Source of the DNA: Deltaproteobacteria bacterium
Lineage (GTDB): Bacteria > Desulfobacterota > SM23-61
Direction of reading: 5' to 3'
Assembly (NCBI GenBank): GCA_026388915.1
Contig: JAPLIW010000384.1
Coordinates: 1-5,296, forward strand
Length of the DNA stretch: 5,296 nt
Made by a program: the position numbers and the translations under genes. The first letter of the stretch is position 1. Each line of letters opens with the position of its first letter. This document shows, one piece after another, positions 5,167 to 5,296 of the stretch. The notes under the pieces are model-generated. The model had not been told where the DNA came from, ran no database searches, and worked only from the letters and a program-made list of their open reading frames with translations.

Positions 5167-5201
5167 ATGATGGGTCATAAAAAGGAAGCAGGGGGGACAC
5201 G

Positions 5202-5265
5202 TAGGCAAATTGCGGCGGGATAATTTCTACGAGAAACTTGGCGCGGCCAAAAGACAACTTGCCTA
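5202..5265. other. Branched inverted-repeat structure (possible three-way junction)
   Basis: An outer stem pairs TAGGCAAATTG (5202-5212) with CAACTTGCCTA (5255-5265), 10 of 11 pairs. It encloses two small hairpins: TTTCT-ACG-AGAAA (5224-5236) and TTGGC-GCG-GCCAA (5238-5250). The whole forms a three-way-junction-like fold of 64 bases. It fits no tRNA pattern. It begins 36 bp after the MITE-like element and could be part of another repeat, the end of an insertion sequence, or chance. Confidence 0.35.
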
Positions 5266-5296
5266 TATCTCTCGGCCCCGGTTGCGAACGTAACGA

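Larger units (their letters stand above)
4939..5296. other. 358-bp region after ftsH without an assignable gene
   Basis: Positions 4939-5031 are AT-rich and contain no convincing ftsH terminator; only short weak pairings such as CCTTT/AAAGG are seen. A MITE/REP-like element occupies 5032-5166. From 5167 to the end, several frames stay open but none has a good start or recognisable content. These are the minus-strand frames 5296-5153 (47 codons, ending in the repeat's terminal inverted repeat) and 5294-5175 (39 codons), both running off the window, and a plus frame 5171-5287. The 3' end of a minus-strand gene is possible but not supported. Confidence 0.6.

Noticed and set aside
5202..5265. Integron attC site or tRNA
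   Set aside because: The outer stem lacks the GTTRRRY/RYYYAAC core pairs, and stem lengths and loops do not fit a cloverleaf tRNA.

Overview
The window looks like chromosomal DNA from a Desulfobacterota (deltaproteobacterial) or closely related anaerobic lineage. This is inferred from three things: a sigma-54 enhancer-binding regulator, small proteins whose style is familiar from such genomes, and a 135-bp palindromic repeat whose ends (GATCTCGTAAAAAGTC type) I associate from memory with deltaproteobacterial genomes. No rRNA, tRNA, CRISPR array, transposase gene or phage gene is visible. All confident genes lie on the plus strand.

Layout. Positions 1-791 hold the C-terminal part of a sigma-54-dependent activator: the AAA+ domain without its Walker A end, plus a Fis/FhlA-type helix-turn-helix. 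Next come a 34-bp near-perfect palindrome (817-850) and a very good -24/-12 sigma-54 promoter (949-964). The promoter sits just upstream of a small antibiotic-biosynthesis-monooxygenase (ABM)-fold protein (977-1282) with a CxxCxxC cluster. A gene-poor stretch (1283-1586) carries three consecutive stem-loops and two doubtful short ORFs. A lipoprotein (1587-2117) is followed by a strong 13-bp stem-loop (2239-2274). A single-pass membrane protein of unknown function (2385-2735) follows, then a long imperfect hairpin (2778-2844), then a complete ftsH (2998-4938). After ftsH there is a MITE/REP-like element with 20-bp terminal inverted repeats (5032-5166). The end of the window has no assignable gene but can fold into a branched structure (5202-5265).

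How the parts may work together. The most coherent hypothesis is a local regulatory circuit: the activator binds the palindrome about 140 bp upstream of the predicted start and drives the ABM-fold gene from the sigma-54 promoter. Spacing and orientation fit this, but it is not proven. The lipoprotein, the membrane protein and FtsH are all envelope-associated. Each has its own ribosome binding site, and they are separated by 260-300 bp of structured intergenic DNA, so they look like separate transcription units rather than an operon. FtsH is not next to its common partners tilS or folP within the window, so it may be a second paralogue.

I found no unmistakably new multi-gene system. The observations most worth following are the sigma-54 promoter plus palindrome, the stem-loop series at 1305-1428, the long hairpin before ftsH, and the repeat element with its compensated hairpin halves.
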